Assembly (NCBI RefSeq): GCF_016808335.1
Contig: NC_053141.1
Location: 25,844,261 to 25,908,260 of the forward strand
DNA: 64,000 bases
Origin: Panicum virgatum
Taxonomy: Eukaryota > Streptophyta > Magnoliopsida > Poales > Poaceae
Reading direction: 5' to 3'
Shown here: in pieces, positions 44,446-55,930 of the stretch
How the letters are laid out: each line of letters begins with the position of its first letter
How positions within the stretch are numbered: the first letter of the stretch is position 1
Program-made: the position numbers and the translations under genes
Notes under the pieces: generated by a model
Told to the model about the DNA's origin: nothing
Databases searched by the model: none
What the model saw: only the letters and a program-made list of their open reading frames with translations

Positions 44446-44548
44446 TAATTGTGGTTTCATGGGGAAGACTCGTGGGCATTGCAAATATTTTCTATAAACA
44501 TAAATTTTATTTCACCTGATTTTCGAAAAACACGTGCCGCCCTACTAG

Positions 44549-44761
44549 TTAAGTATAATTAATGCACAGTTAGTGGATAATTACTGTAGCGATTAGTAGT
44601 CAAATTATGAACTAATTAGGCTCAATAGATTCGTCTCGTGATTAAGTCACGACTTATAAAATTAGTTTTATAATAAATCTATGTTTAGTACTCTTAATTG
44701 GTGTGTAAACATGCGACGTGACGGGACTTATGACTTAAACCGAAAGAAACCAAACTTAGCC
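44549..44761. mobile_element. Palindromic MITE, right part
   Basis: It continues the left part (27041-27101). It contains 'TACTGTAGCGATTAGTAGTC' and 'GACTAATTAGGCT'-like text, then the inverse arm CTCAATAGATTCGTCTCGTG, and fades out near AAACCAAACTTAGCC. This MITE family is frequent near grass genes. Confidence 0.65.
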
Positions 44762-45955
44762 TTAGGATGCTTAGTTCCTTCATTGTTGTCCTCTATTCAT
44801 CTTTGAGCCTTGTACCACTGAGCAAAGTGTTATATGTTTTAGTCACGTGAATTTGCAAATTAAAGGACAATAATATAGTAGCAAAAGTGAAACGAAGGCA
44901 GAAACACTAGCAAAAGTGTAGCTGTGACGATTAGAGGTTCTTACTTGGCATTTGTGCTTCCATTCCCATGGTTCGCCATCGGAACCTGTGTATTTGTAAA
45001 TTTTAAAAATTTATAACGCCGGCAGTGCAAGTTTTTCGCGCAGTGAAGAAAATGAACAATGGCGAACGACGCGCGCTCAATACTTCAGGTAGGATAAATG
45101 CAGCAGCACCCTGAAGTAAGATTCCGGAAGAACAGCCGACCGTGGGATGCGAAGCTAATCTAATGCCTTTCAATGCACTTTGTTGTTATGCTCAAAATAA
45201 AAAAAATGCACTTTGTTGTTTCTCTTTGATTTTGTCCTTCCAATGCACGTCCAGGAGACAGCTACCGGACGGTAAACAAGGAACTCGGCGGATCCCTATT
45301 GGACGGCGCACATAATTTTTGCGTCTTGGCCACGATGGACACCCGCGGCGGGCGCCAACATGAATGAGAGGAGATAAACAAATTAAAGTTGCTCCGCGAT
45401 GCTACTCTCAGGAAATAGCTCAATACTATATAGTATTATAATGATTGTAAAGTAGTCTCAATAGATACTTTCAGGTACTTTTGTTTTAATTTTTTCTAAT
45501 TATTAATCAATAAAAAATATTTATAAAAATTAAATTTAATTAGTATTTGATCTCACTTCTTGATATTTGGTCTTACATTTTTATACCGCCAATTACTTTA
45601 ATCTAAATATTTCTAGATACTTTCTACTAATCACTATATGATTCTGCCAGATAGACGGTTTTTATTTTTCTAATAAAAATTCTCTAAAGATTACCTACCG
45701 TAGACAGTTCTGGGAAAAAGTCAAAAATAATGTGGAGTACGTGCACGTGGCAAGGTGAAGCCGGGACGTGTCGGCCGTCAGGAAGCTACCCCCACCTCCG
45801 CGTCGCGCCTCGCTGCCCCTGCCACCGAAAATGCCGGGGCTGGAAGCGATTGGAACCAGCGCCCGTGGACACCGCTGGCCTACGGGCTACGGCAGCTTCC
45901 CCGAGCCGTGCAGACCCCGTCGCCATCGCCGCTGTCGTCGCCTCTGCCCGCTCTG
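44762..45955 (+). other. Upstream region of the beta-glucosidase gene
   Basis: 1.2 kb without a gene. A short direct repeat 'AATGCACTTTGTTGTT' occurs at about 45174 and 45209. The part from 45410 to 45700 is very AT-rich and MITE-like. The sequence then becomes GC-rich towards the start of transcription. Confidence 0.45.
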
Positions 45956-45963
45956 CATATAAG
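45956..45963 (+). promoter_or_regulatory. TATA box of the beta-glucosidase gene
   Basis: CATATAAG lies 101 bases before the start codon in a GC-rich setting. It is followed by a 5' leader rich in AAGAAGAAG repeats (46006-46021). Confidence 0.55.
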
Positions 45964-46063
45964 AACAACAATAAGAAGAAGAAGCAGCAGCCATCAGCAG
46001 CAGAAGAAGAAGAAGAAGAAGAGGGTCGGAGGGCCGCACCAACAGACGACCGGAGCCGCGATA

Positions 46064-49000
46064 ATGGAGCAGGCCGGCGCCGGTGTATGGCTGCGCGCGC
46101 GAGGGATCGCCCTGCTGGTTCTCGCCGTCGTGTCGCTGAGGGCGCTCCCCGCCGGGGCCGCGGCGATCACGCGGTCCGATTTCCCCGAGGGGTTCGTCTT
46201 CGGCGCCGGGACGTCGGCCTACCAGGTGCGCAGGCTGGGAAGGCCTTCCTCTTCTTCTGTTGTAATGATCAATAGTAGGTTCTACTAGCGACTTCATTTC
46301 TTCAGTTTGCTGGATTATTTGCTGAAAACTCGTTCTCAGTGGAAACCATTTTTCTTTTGGAGAGAGCAGCATATATATGACCTACCAAACTCTTAAGAAA
46401 CACGAACGGATGACACAATGCCACGTTACAGAATGAGTCCCTCCAGTACTGTCTGCTGAGCCGAGCTCCCCTCTTGTTGAGTTGCTGCAATCGAACATTC
46501 GTTTGAAGAAGACGACAAGAAGACTTTTCAATGCAATTGTTTTCTCAAAAAAAAAAAATCCATCCAAATGTTCTTGGTCAGGAATTCTCGCACAAGAATA
46601 AGGATAAATAAATTAAACTTGATTTTGCCGGCACATATGAATTTGGCAGATCATTAAAAAATTACATAAAAGATCAATGTACGTTCAGATTTTTTTTAAA
46701 AAAATTCCAAACATACTTTGCCAGCCAGAGGGATATTTTCATTTACTACCATTAGAGTTTACTGACTCTTATTATATTTTTTGATTGCTTGATATGTTTT
46801 TCCCGGGATTCACTTGTGTTGACCAGTTAAAAATTTCATGTTTTGATAAATTTTTCTGAAGTTTGGCCTCAATTTGGCAACAGGAGGAAACAAATGAATC
46901 CTGGTTTGATAGATGTACTTTTATACAAAAGGGAGAGCCGTCTGTGAGCCTGGGTGGGCTTTGGGCTGGAACAAAAATTCAAATTGGGCCAAAATTTTTG
47001 GCTGATTCAATGTTGTTTTGGGCCTATCCTAGACGGGAAAAATTCGCTGAATTTCAGCCCACTCCGTCCTAGTCCCAGAACCTTGGTCTTCACCAAACTG
47101 GTATGCTGGTCTTGATGTTTCCTTTTGACGGAGTGTTTTCCAAATTTCCAATGCGGAATAAGGTTTTGAATAGCATTTGTAGCAGTATAGCAGGGACGTG
47201 GCCAAATTCGTTGTACCATGTATAGCAACATATACCACATTAATAGAGCTTATAGCTAGCTATTTAGAACCAGAATGGTGATGCTTAATTTTTGGAGGGG
47301 GAAACAGTAGGGGAAATGAAAATGATGGTGTTTATTATTTTCCATCATAATACTACTTATTATCATGGTTTTGTTCGATCAATTCTGTGCAGGTGGAAGG
47401 CGCGTGGGATGAGGACGGAAAGAAGCCGAGCATTTGGGTCACATTTGCGCATGGTGGTGAGTGGGGACGCCTCAGGATTTTGCTTATGATGTTGTAACAG
47501 TCTGAGGCCAAGGACCAGTATATTCTAACAGGCGCCTTAATTTTGTTCTTGGAGGCTATGCTTTTGACCATGCAACTGGAGACGTAGCTGCTGATCAGTA
47601 TCACAAGTACAAGGCATGTTTCTCAACTCAGTACAAGTAGAACCATCTGTGACAAATCGAATTTAGTTTACTGATCATCAGTAGCAATTTTATGCCAATA
47701 GATTTCCACATTTAATTTCAGGAGGATGTGAAGCTAATGCATGAGATGGGCTTGGATGCATACAGATTTTCTTTTGCCTGGACAAGGCTTATTCCTGGTG
47801 CATAGAATTCTACAAGGTATTTCAGGAATCAGGACCAGTACGACATGGCCTTACATGGATTTGTTTCATTGTTTGTGCGTTGTAGACGGTCGAGGTGCTG
47901 TGAACCCAAAGGGGCTGGAGTACTACAATAACCTAATCGATGAACTTATGACCTACGGTATGTAATATATTCCTTTTGTAGACTATGCACTTTGTAGATT
48001 GACCTTGTTCATTGTAATAGTACTAAATCTTGTTATTTTATCATAGAGCTAAGCTGCAATTTTTGGGTTGCTGATTACAGGGATACAGCCTCATGCAACA
48101 ATATACCATTTTGACCTTCCCCAGGCTCTTCAAGATGAATACAATGGCCTGCTCAGTCCTAGATTCATGTACTACTCAATTCGGAACCATAACACATCAT
48201 TATGTACACAAGACTTGCATAGTGAGGTGAGGTGAACCGAGATGCTTGTTACTTACATGACTGAACTCCGATGTTGATGCAGTGAAGATTTCACGGCGTA
48301 TGCGGATCTGTGCTTCAGGAGCTTCGGTGACAGAGTGAAGCACTGGACCACCCTTAATGAGCCGAACATCGAGCCGCTTGGTGGGTATGACATGGGCAGT
48401 CTACCGCCGAGACGGTGCTCCTCACCATTCGGTGAATCCTGCGCTGGTGGCAACTCTACAACGGAGCCATACATTGCTGCGCACCATCTTTTGCTTGCGC
48501 ATGCCTCCGCTGTTTCCCTCTACAGAGACAAGTACCAGGTGCATGGTCCCTGATTTTAGTTTTCATTACGAAATATACATGTTCACCTGATAAAAAATAA
48601 CTGTTTTTCAAGACGTCTTTTGATTGCCTATGTCACAGGCTGAGCAAGGAGGACAGATCGGGGTCACTTTACTAGCCTTTTGGTTTGAGCCTGCGACGCC
48701 GAAAGTGGAGGATGTAGAAGCTGCTGCAAGGATTATTGACTTCACTGTCGGATGGTTTATTCTACTCAAGTTACACAAATGTTCAACAATAAGTTTACTT
48801 TAAATTTCATGACTCATGAACTGATTTATTGGCTAGGTTCATGCATCCTTTGGTGTACGGACACTATCCACCGGTGATGAAGAGGAACGCTGGGACCAGG
48901 CTTCCAGTGTTGACGGCTGAGGAGTCTGCCAGAGTGCGCGGGTCATTTGATTTTGTAGGGATCAACCACTATGGTGCAATTTATGTTGTGGCGGATTTGG

Positions 49001-49742
49001 GCCAGCTGAAACAGAGCCCAAGAGATTATGCCAGTGACGCTGCTGTCACATATATTACCAGTAAGAGCAAGCTGTTTATTTTAATCTCTAATGAAGAAAA
49101 ATACATTCATGAAATTTAGGAATTGAATCAAAGCTTGCCAACTAAATTTCGTGAATATCTGTTCTAAATATATTTCTTGCATTTGAGAAATTTTAAACTT
49201 TCTGTTCCAAATATTGTGCAGTGCCATTTCAGAGCTCAAGAAACAAGGTATGCTATAGTGATGTACATTTTTTTTCCAGCTCAGATGAAATATATCTTAT
49301 TTCTAAGCAAGATATGCTGAAAGTTTTTAGTGATGGTCGGTTTCAACAGCACCGCATCAGGATGGCAAATCACCCGGCGCCATGGGCTCTGAGGAAACTG
49401 TTCGAGCACCTGAAACACAAGTACAGAAATCCTCCAGTACTGATCTATGAGAACGGTGAGCTACTGAACTGGATGTCCAGATTGAGTGATCATTCTGATC
49501 ATTTTTCAGTAATAGTTTCGCACAGTTCCGATGTGCTTGTGTACAATGACTAGCTGCTTGCTGTCTTTTAGGAGCCGGTCATGAGCCGGATCCGTCAGGC
49601 GGGTTCATGTACGACCACAGGTTCAGATCGCGTTTCTTGCAGGACTACATCGAAGCAACACTTCTCTCTATCAGGTCGTAAAAAATTGACACAACAGTGA
49701 CTGATGTTGAGTCCCTATATGCCTTGTTCTTAGCATCTTTGT

Positions 49743-49773
<31 letters not shown>

Positions 49774-50000
49774 ACAGAAACGGATCAAGCGTGCACGGCT
49801 ACTTCGTGTGGTCGTTCGTGGACGTGTTCGAGGTCCTGTTTGCCTACAGGTTCCGGTTCGGCCTGTACGGGGTGGACTTCAGCGCTGCGGACAGGACGCG
49901 GTACGCCCGGCACTCGGCGCGGTGGTACGCCGGCTTCCTTCGTGGCGGCGAGCTTCGGCCGGCGGCAATGCCTGCCGGCTCTGGAGCCTACTCCGAGTGA
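46064..50000 (+). CDS. Glycoside hydrolase family 1 beta-glucosidase (BGLU11-like)
   Basis: Thirteen exons: 46064-46225, 47393-47456, 47555-47613, 47722-47797, 47886-47957, 48081-48168, 48283-48538, 48639-48754, 48837-49060, 49222-49247, 49308-49455, 49572-49674, 49778-50000. They join in phase to 538 aa. A signal peptide ('[20 protein letters not shown]') precedes '[20 protein letters not shown]'. The acid/base Glu is in 'TLNEPN' (about 200) and the nucleophile in 'YENG' (about 429). '[14 protein letters not shown]' replaces the usual E-W of the glycone site, as in the BGLU11 group. The enzyme cleaves beta-glycosides in the wall or vacuole; the substrate is unknown. Oddities: 'SIWVTF' instead of SIWDTF, a GC donor after exon 3, and an uncertain exon 10/11 junction. 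All introns but that one are GT-AG. Confidence 0.85.
49745..49769 (+). repeat. (TC)n microsatellite in last intron of the beta-glucosidase
   Basis: About twelve TC repeats directly before the acceptor of the last exon serve as its polypyrimidine tract. Confidence 0.9.
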
Positions 50001-50505
50001 ACATTGGTCAGGCGTGATTACGGGCTGCAGTATGTCTCATGTGCATGCCTGTCAGATATACTGCAGACGAATAATGTACAATCACATAAATAAGGAAAGC
50101 TGCATTCTTTTTTGGAAAGTAGAGGAAAGCTGCTTTGATTGTGATGCCGCAGGGCAATCCGGTGAAAATCGGTGCAGTTTACAAAACTCAAACAGATTCT
50201 GCAAAGATCAGTGTCGAAACAAACAACAAACTAGAATTAGGACTTTGATACTAATCATTTCCACAAGTTTTGGTGAATCACTGTTTACGGGAAGCCATGT
50301 CTGCATATGGGGGAAAACCGTGCTCAAACAAAGGGAAAAGTACACATCAGAGCATTCTACGCATGCACGAGAATTAGAGGGCCCACATCCTGAAGCAAAT
50401 CGGCCGAAGCCCAAGAGAAAAGACACTTCCGCCAAACACAGAGGCTCGCACATAGATCCTAGAGCTCAAATGACATGCTAAACCAACATATCTTTAGGCG
50501 AGCAT
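50001..50505 (+). other. 3' UTR and spacer after the beta-glucosidase
   Basis: No gene is visible. AATAAGG at 50088 is a possible polyadenylation region. The AGCAT at 50501-50505 seems to be the target duplication of the next LTR. Confidence 0.4.
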
Positions 50506-51432
50506 TCAGAAACCTACACAGGAGCCCACAAGAAGTGCATCGACCGAAGATGGGCCCAAACGAGCATAGCAAGGGGTCGGCCAACCCCTTGGATTAGCCG
50601 ACCCCCACTGGGCCCAATCAGCCCACTTTATCCTGGACTCTCTCATCACTTCCCTACGCCTGTTACGGATGGGGATAGTAGCACCCCGTGAGTGCAACCA
50701 CGTATCCACCCCTAGGAAGGCTATATAAGGAGGAGGAGAGAGCCCCCCACAAAGAACAACACACACAAGATACACATTGGGGGAAGATGTAGGATTAGGC
50801 TAGGGGTGTGTGAGAAGAAGTTCGGGAGGAGGGCCGGAGTTGTCAGCTTCCCTCTGCTTGTACCTTAGCGGATATGAGCCTCTTTCGAGTAAGTATCCGA
50901 GTCTTCGTCTACTTGTTGAGTTCTTATCCGAGTTAAGCTCTTCTTATCATTTGCTTGCGGGATCATCGTCCATCCTCGTGACGAGTGTTCTAGTCTAATG
51001 GCTTTTATCTTAGACGGAGTCGGGGCTAGAGCAATAATCAATAGTGTAGACGTGGTGTCTAGGCTAGAGGTTACCTTTTATTTGCATACCTTCTCCACGG
51101 TCTGTCGGGGTAGGCGGCAGGTGGTGACAGCCCTGCCCGTCCCTTATAGTCCCCCCACATGAGGGTTGGGTGTAGAGTTAATAGCCAGATACTCTTGGCA
51201 GACCAGAAGTAAGCCGGTGTCCGAAGCAAGTAAGAGAGAGCTGGTTTATCTCTCTTAAGTATCTCTTCTCTTAAATAACCACACTACTTAAAGACCACCC
51301 TTCTCTCTCTTCCTCCGGGAAAACTAGTTAGAGGACCGTTGCACCTCCGTTACCCGTGGAAAATACGATACCCTGAATACTCTAGGGTAAAGTGTTACAA
51401 CGGTATTCTTTGAGAGTTAAAAAATACCAACA
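50506..51432 (+). mobile_element. Probable solo LTR with TATA box
   Basis: The right end AATACCAACA at 51432 and the preceding 'TACAACGGTATTC' are typical of a grass retrotransposon LTR. AGCAT stands both at 50501-50505 and 51433-51437. The left end is TCAGAAACC, which would be a mutated TG. TATATAAGG lies at 50731-50739 on the + strand, followed by a start-like region. No internal domain is attached, so it looks like a solo LTR of about 930 bp. The left border is the weak point. Confidence 0.55.
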
Positions 51433-51514
51433 AGCATTTTGCTGTTGCTGGGAACTAACAAACCTGGCAGAGACGTTAAGAAGTGTCAACAACATACAGA
51501 TGGACAAAAGTGGT

Positions 51515-51766
51515 TCATACTTTTTTTTTGCATGTAACGAGAGATCTTTATTGATTACTTATAGATATGTTACAATCGCCGAGCAATCAAATGCTCGACA
51601 CAAACAGGAGAGCAACCTCACCACACAGCACTGTGGTTTAGACGCTTCCCCATCCGCGTAGAGTTCCTATCTCTCTTTATATGACTCAATTCAAGTCCAC
51701 GTAATCTGAGGGATGTACAAAAGGCCTCCTAGATGATAGAGTAGCAAGAAGGCTTCATAGTTTTCA
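51515..51766 (-). mobile_element. Possible 3' end of the broken LINE
   Basis: On the minus strand this stretch ends 'AATAAAGATCTCTCGTTACA' and a poly(A) run (T run at 51520-51529). It lies on the far side of element C from the LINE RNase H fragment in the same orientation. I see no protein similarity across the gap, so the link is inferred from order and orientation. Confidence 0.4.
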
Positions 51767-52685
51767 TGATGGGAACAGGGGGTCCCGATCTTCCGTCAGG
51801 TGGGGGTAACTATCGATTTGGTGGAGATGTCACACAAACGATCCGGCTTCCAATCAACAAGATTCGAACCCCGCAATCGCAGCACCACTTCTCCTCTGGT
51901 TATCAACCATGCGCTACGCGATTGACCTCGCCACGAAGGCTAATCCTTGCCTGTGAATCGAAGACACAAGCAAGAACAAAGAAGAACACAATTTGAAAAA
52001 TTGCGGATGAATGATTACGCACTCGAGTTGGGGTCTCACAAACCTACACGGCGGCGAAACTGTTTTTGACAGAATAATCTAAGCAAAACCCAAACCCTAA
52101 CAAGGATGTGGTAGCTGCTAATAAGGTCTCTAGGGTCGTGCAAGACCCCCTAGACGCGCCCCTAATGGGCCCTAACACGATACATGGCCCAAAGACCAAA
52201 AGACGGCGTCGCAACGCCGGGAAAGATTCTGGACGTCAACTTATTCGGACGATTCCTGTCGACTCCGGATGAATTTGGGCCTGAAACCAGTTCCATTGGA
52301 AGCATCTTGAAATTATCTTTCCATCCATATAAAGAACGTCTAAATCCAACTCCGTATGCTACATGGGCGTCCGTTTTAGTGTGGGCTGTTCTTGGAGTCC
52401 GAAACTGAAACGAACTCGGATCGGTTTGGGCCTCCATCTTGATCCGGACATCCTTGCTGGTCCTCCATGCCTCCAAAGCATTCTCCATGCACTTGCAGGT
52501 CCTCTCCTTTGTTCCTAAGTACAATTAAATCATTAGATAGCAATCTATTCTCAAATTCACAAAAAGAGTTACTTAGCAACAAGCTCACCTGTAAATTCAA
52601 TTGTCGAGCGCATGCGTGAGTAATTAGACCTTGTATAACAACTTGAGGATTGTCATTTGTATCCACAGGAGTGATGTTCTCATCA
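51767..52685 (-). repeat. 3' LTR of element C
   Basis: On the + strand it runs TGATGGGAACAGG to TGTTCTCATCA. It contains the end of the polyprotein frame (52376-52685, 'NLQVSLLLSNSFCEFENRLL'). It differs from the other LTR at several dozen positions by eye, so this element is older than B and E. Confidence 0.88.
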
Positions 52686-52698
52686 TCCTCCCCCTCTT
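52686..52698 (-). other. Polypurine tract of element C
   Basis: The minus strand reads AAGAGGGGGAGGA directly before the 3' LTR. It overlaps the coding frame, as expected when the polyprotein reaches into the LTR. Confidence 0.7.
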
Positions 52699-55562
52699 GA
52701 ACTGGAGTCGTACTCAAGCTCATCTTCTTCTCCCAAATATAGCTTCAAATCTGAAATGTTAAAGGTGGGACTAATCCCAAACTCGGGAGGCAACTCAAGC
52801 TTGTATGCATTATCATTAATCTTTTCCAAAATTTTATATGGTCCAGCAGCACGTGGCATCAATTTAGACTTTCTCAAATATGGAAATCTATCTTTTCTCA
52901 AATGCAACCATACTAAATCACCCGGTTCAAGTTTAACTTCCTTTCTACCTTGACTACCAGCAATTCTATACTTTTCGGTCATCTTTTCAATGTTTTCTTT
53001 AGTTGAAGCATGTAATTTCAAAATAAAATCAAAACGCTCCTTAGCATCATTATGTACTTGCTCAGTAGTAGGTAGAGGCAAAAGATCAATGGGAGCACGA
53101 GGGTTAAAGCCATACACTACCTGAAAAGGACTTACCTTGGTGGTAGAATGTTCCGCCCGATTATATGCAAACTCCACATGCGGCAAACACTCTTCCCACA
53201 ATTTCAAATTTTGCTTCAATATTGCCCTCAACATTGTGGACAATGTTCTATTGACAACCTCTGTTTGTCCATCAGTTTGGGAATGACAAGTAGTAGAAAA
53301 CAACAACTTTGTCCCCAATTTGTTCCATAGCGTGCGCCAAAAATGACTCAAGAATTTTGCATCACGATCTGAAACAATAGTAGAAGGCATACCATGCAAG
53401 CGAACAATCTCTTTGAAAAAGAGGTTAGCAATATGAACGGCATCATCTGTTTTATGACATGGTATAAAATGTGCCATCTTAGAAAAACGATCGACCACAA
53501 CAAAACACTATCGCTCCCCCTCTTCATTCGAGGCAATCCCAAAACAAAGTCCATAGAAATATCCGCCCACGAAACCGAAGGAATAGGAAGAGGCATATAC
53601 AAACCATGTGGATTCAATCGCGACTTAGCCTTTTGACACGTTGTGCATCTAGCAACAAAGCACTCAACATCACGCCGCATCCGAGGCCAAAAGAAGTGTG
53701 TGGACAGCACAGCCTCCGTCTTCTTAGCACCAAAGTGGCCCATTAAACCACAACCATGTGCTTCCTGCAACAACAAAAGATGAACGGATCCAACTGGAAT
53801 GCATAGGCGGTTATATCTAAACAAGTATCCATCATTTAGCACAAATTTATTCCATGTACGTTCCTATTTACAATTAAGTATCACATCTTTAAAATCATCA
53901 TCTAGTGCATATTGTCCCTTAATCGTTTCAAGTCCAAAAATACGATAATCAAGTTGAGTCAACATGACATAGCGTCAAGACAAAGCATCAGCAATAACAT
54001 TATCATTCCACTTTTTGTGTTTAATGATGTAGAGAAAAGTTTCAAGAAATTCCACCCGCTTAGCATGTCCACGATTCAGATTCGTTTGACTACGAAGATG
54101 CTTAAGTGATTCATGATCCGAATGAATAATAAATTTTTTAGACCATAAATAATGCTTCCACGTTTGTAAAGATCGAATGAGAGCATATAATTCTTTATCA
54201 TATGTGGAATAATTAAGAACAGGTCCATGCAATTTCTTACTGTAAGCAACGGGTTTACCTCCTTGCATCAAAACAGCACCAATGCCAACTCCACTTGCAT
54301 CACATTCAAGCTCAAAAGTCTTACCAAAATCAGAAAGTTGGAGTAGCGGCGCGTGAGTAAGCTTCTCTTTCAAAAGAGCAAAGGAATCCCCTTGTGGCTG
54401 CCCCCAATGGAATGAAACACCCTTCTTGGTCAGCTCATGTAAAGGGGCAGCGATGGTGCTGAATCCTTCACAAAACGGCGATAAAATCCTGCGAGTCCAA
54501 GGAAACTCCGCACTTGTGTCACCGTCGCAGGCATTGGCCAACTCTGAATGGCATGCACCTTGGCCTCATCCACCTCAATGCCCTGTGGAGTCACAACATA
54601 GCCAAGAAACGAGACTCGTTCGGTGCAAAAGGTGCACATCTCAAGGTTAGCAAATAAGCGCGCGGCTCACAAAGCATCAAAAACAGCACGTAGATGATCA
54701 AGATGTTCAGATAAACATGTGCTGTAAATCAAGATATCATCAAAGTAAACCACCTCAAATTTGCCAATAAGTGGACGTAAAACCTCGTTCATTAAACGCA
54801 TGAAAGTACTAGGTGCATTAGTTAACCCAAAAGGCATTACTAACCACTCATACAATCCGAACTTGATTTTAAAAGCAGTTTTCCATTCATCGCCCAATTT
54901 CATTCTAATTTGGTGGTAACCACTGTGTAAATCAATCTTAGAGAAAATCTTAGAACCACTTAACTCATCAAGCATATCATCTAAACGAGGAATAGGATGA
55001 CGGTACCGGATGGTGATGTTGTTAATGGCTCTACAATCTACACACATGCGCCAACTGCCATCTTTTTTGGAACCAAAATGATAGGAATAGAACAAGGGCT
55101 AAGGCTCTCACGTACATACCCGCGGTCCAAAAGGTCTTGGACTTGGTGCTGAATCTCCTTAGTCTCCTCGGGATTTGCCCTATATGCAGCACGGTTGGGC
55201 AAGCTTGCTCCAGGAATCAAATCAATCTGATGCTCAATCCCGCGAATGGGAGGGAGTCCTGGAGGTATTTTAGAGGGAAAAACATCTCTGAACTCCTACA
55301 AAAGGTTAGTCACAGGCGTAGGCAAAGTGCTAGCAATATCATCAATGGAAAATAAAGCATGTTTGCAAACCAAAACATAGCAGCAACTATCATCATCATG
55401 AATTTTAGCAAGATCAGATTTTGTTGCAAGCATGACAGGAGATTTTGTTGCAGACAATTTAATTGCTTGCTGATTTTCAGGTTTAACAGTTGGTTCATTT
55501 TTTGCACTTTCAGCTCTATCCTTTTCAGCTTGTACAATTTCAGCAGGAGTCAAAGGTAGCAA
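52686..55562 (-). pseudogene. pol: Decayed pol of element C (RT, RNase H, integrase)
   Basis: RT is at 54667-55095 ('[20 protein letters not shown]', catalytic '[11 protein letters not shown]'). RNase H is at 53975-54541 ('[20 protein letters not shown]'). The integrase zinc region is at 53640-53780 ('H..GHFG..C.TC'). The integrase core is at 52950-53560 ('ISMDFVLGLP', '[16 protein letters not shown]', '[14 protein letters not shown]'), followed by '[20 protein letters not shown]' and '[14 protein letters not shown]'. The protease is only vaguely seen right of 55300. Breaks: frame changes near 55090, 54640, 54430-54541, 53500 and 52705, and a stop near 53970. All are old point lesions, and the order of domains is complete. 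Confidence 0.88.
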
Positions 55563-55930
55563 AATATTTTTTTCCCCTTATGCATGAAGGTGTATTTATT
55601 ACTTCTACCATGGTGATGTGCATCATTATCATATTCCCAAGGTCTACCCAACAAAAGAGAACAGGCTTCCATAGGTACTACATCGCAATCGGCAAAATCA
55701 GAATATATACCAATGAAAAAATGCACTCGTACCATTTGTGTTATCTTAACCTTGCCGGAGTCATTGAACCACTGAATGTGGTATGGGTGTGGCCGTGGTC
55801 ATGTGGTCAAGCCAAGCTTCTTGACCAAATCTGAGCTCACCAAATTGTTGCAACTTCCTCCATCAATAATAACACGAGCACGCCGATTCTTGATGGCGAA
55901 GAAAGTCTAGAACAAATTATGGCATTGCTG

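Larger units (their letters stand above)
27102..44548 (+). mobile_element. Gene-fragment-carrying Helitron (non-autonomous)
   Basis: The 5' end is TCTATATACTATAAGG, which fits the TC-starting Helitron consensus. The 3' end is CACGTGCCGCCCTACTAG followed by T, a CTAG terminus. Insertion is between A (27101) and T (44549) without target duplication, and removing the segment restores a MITE arm. It encodes no Rep/helicase. It carries a GC-rich first part and + strand exon fragments of RPB5, RHD3 and a BPA1-like RRM protein, with introns retained. Captured genes lying in the same direction as the element are a Helitron habit. Element E (29075-38959) is a later insertion. Without it the Helitron is about 7.6 kb. 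Confidence 0.8.

Noticed and set aside
47521..47554. AACAG at 47531 as acceptor of beta-glucosidase exon 3
   Set aside because: It leads into the wrong frame. The AG at 47553-47554 restores '[10 protein letters not shown]' in phase.
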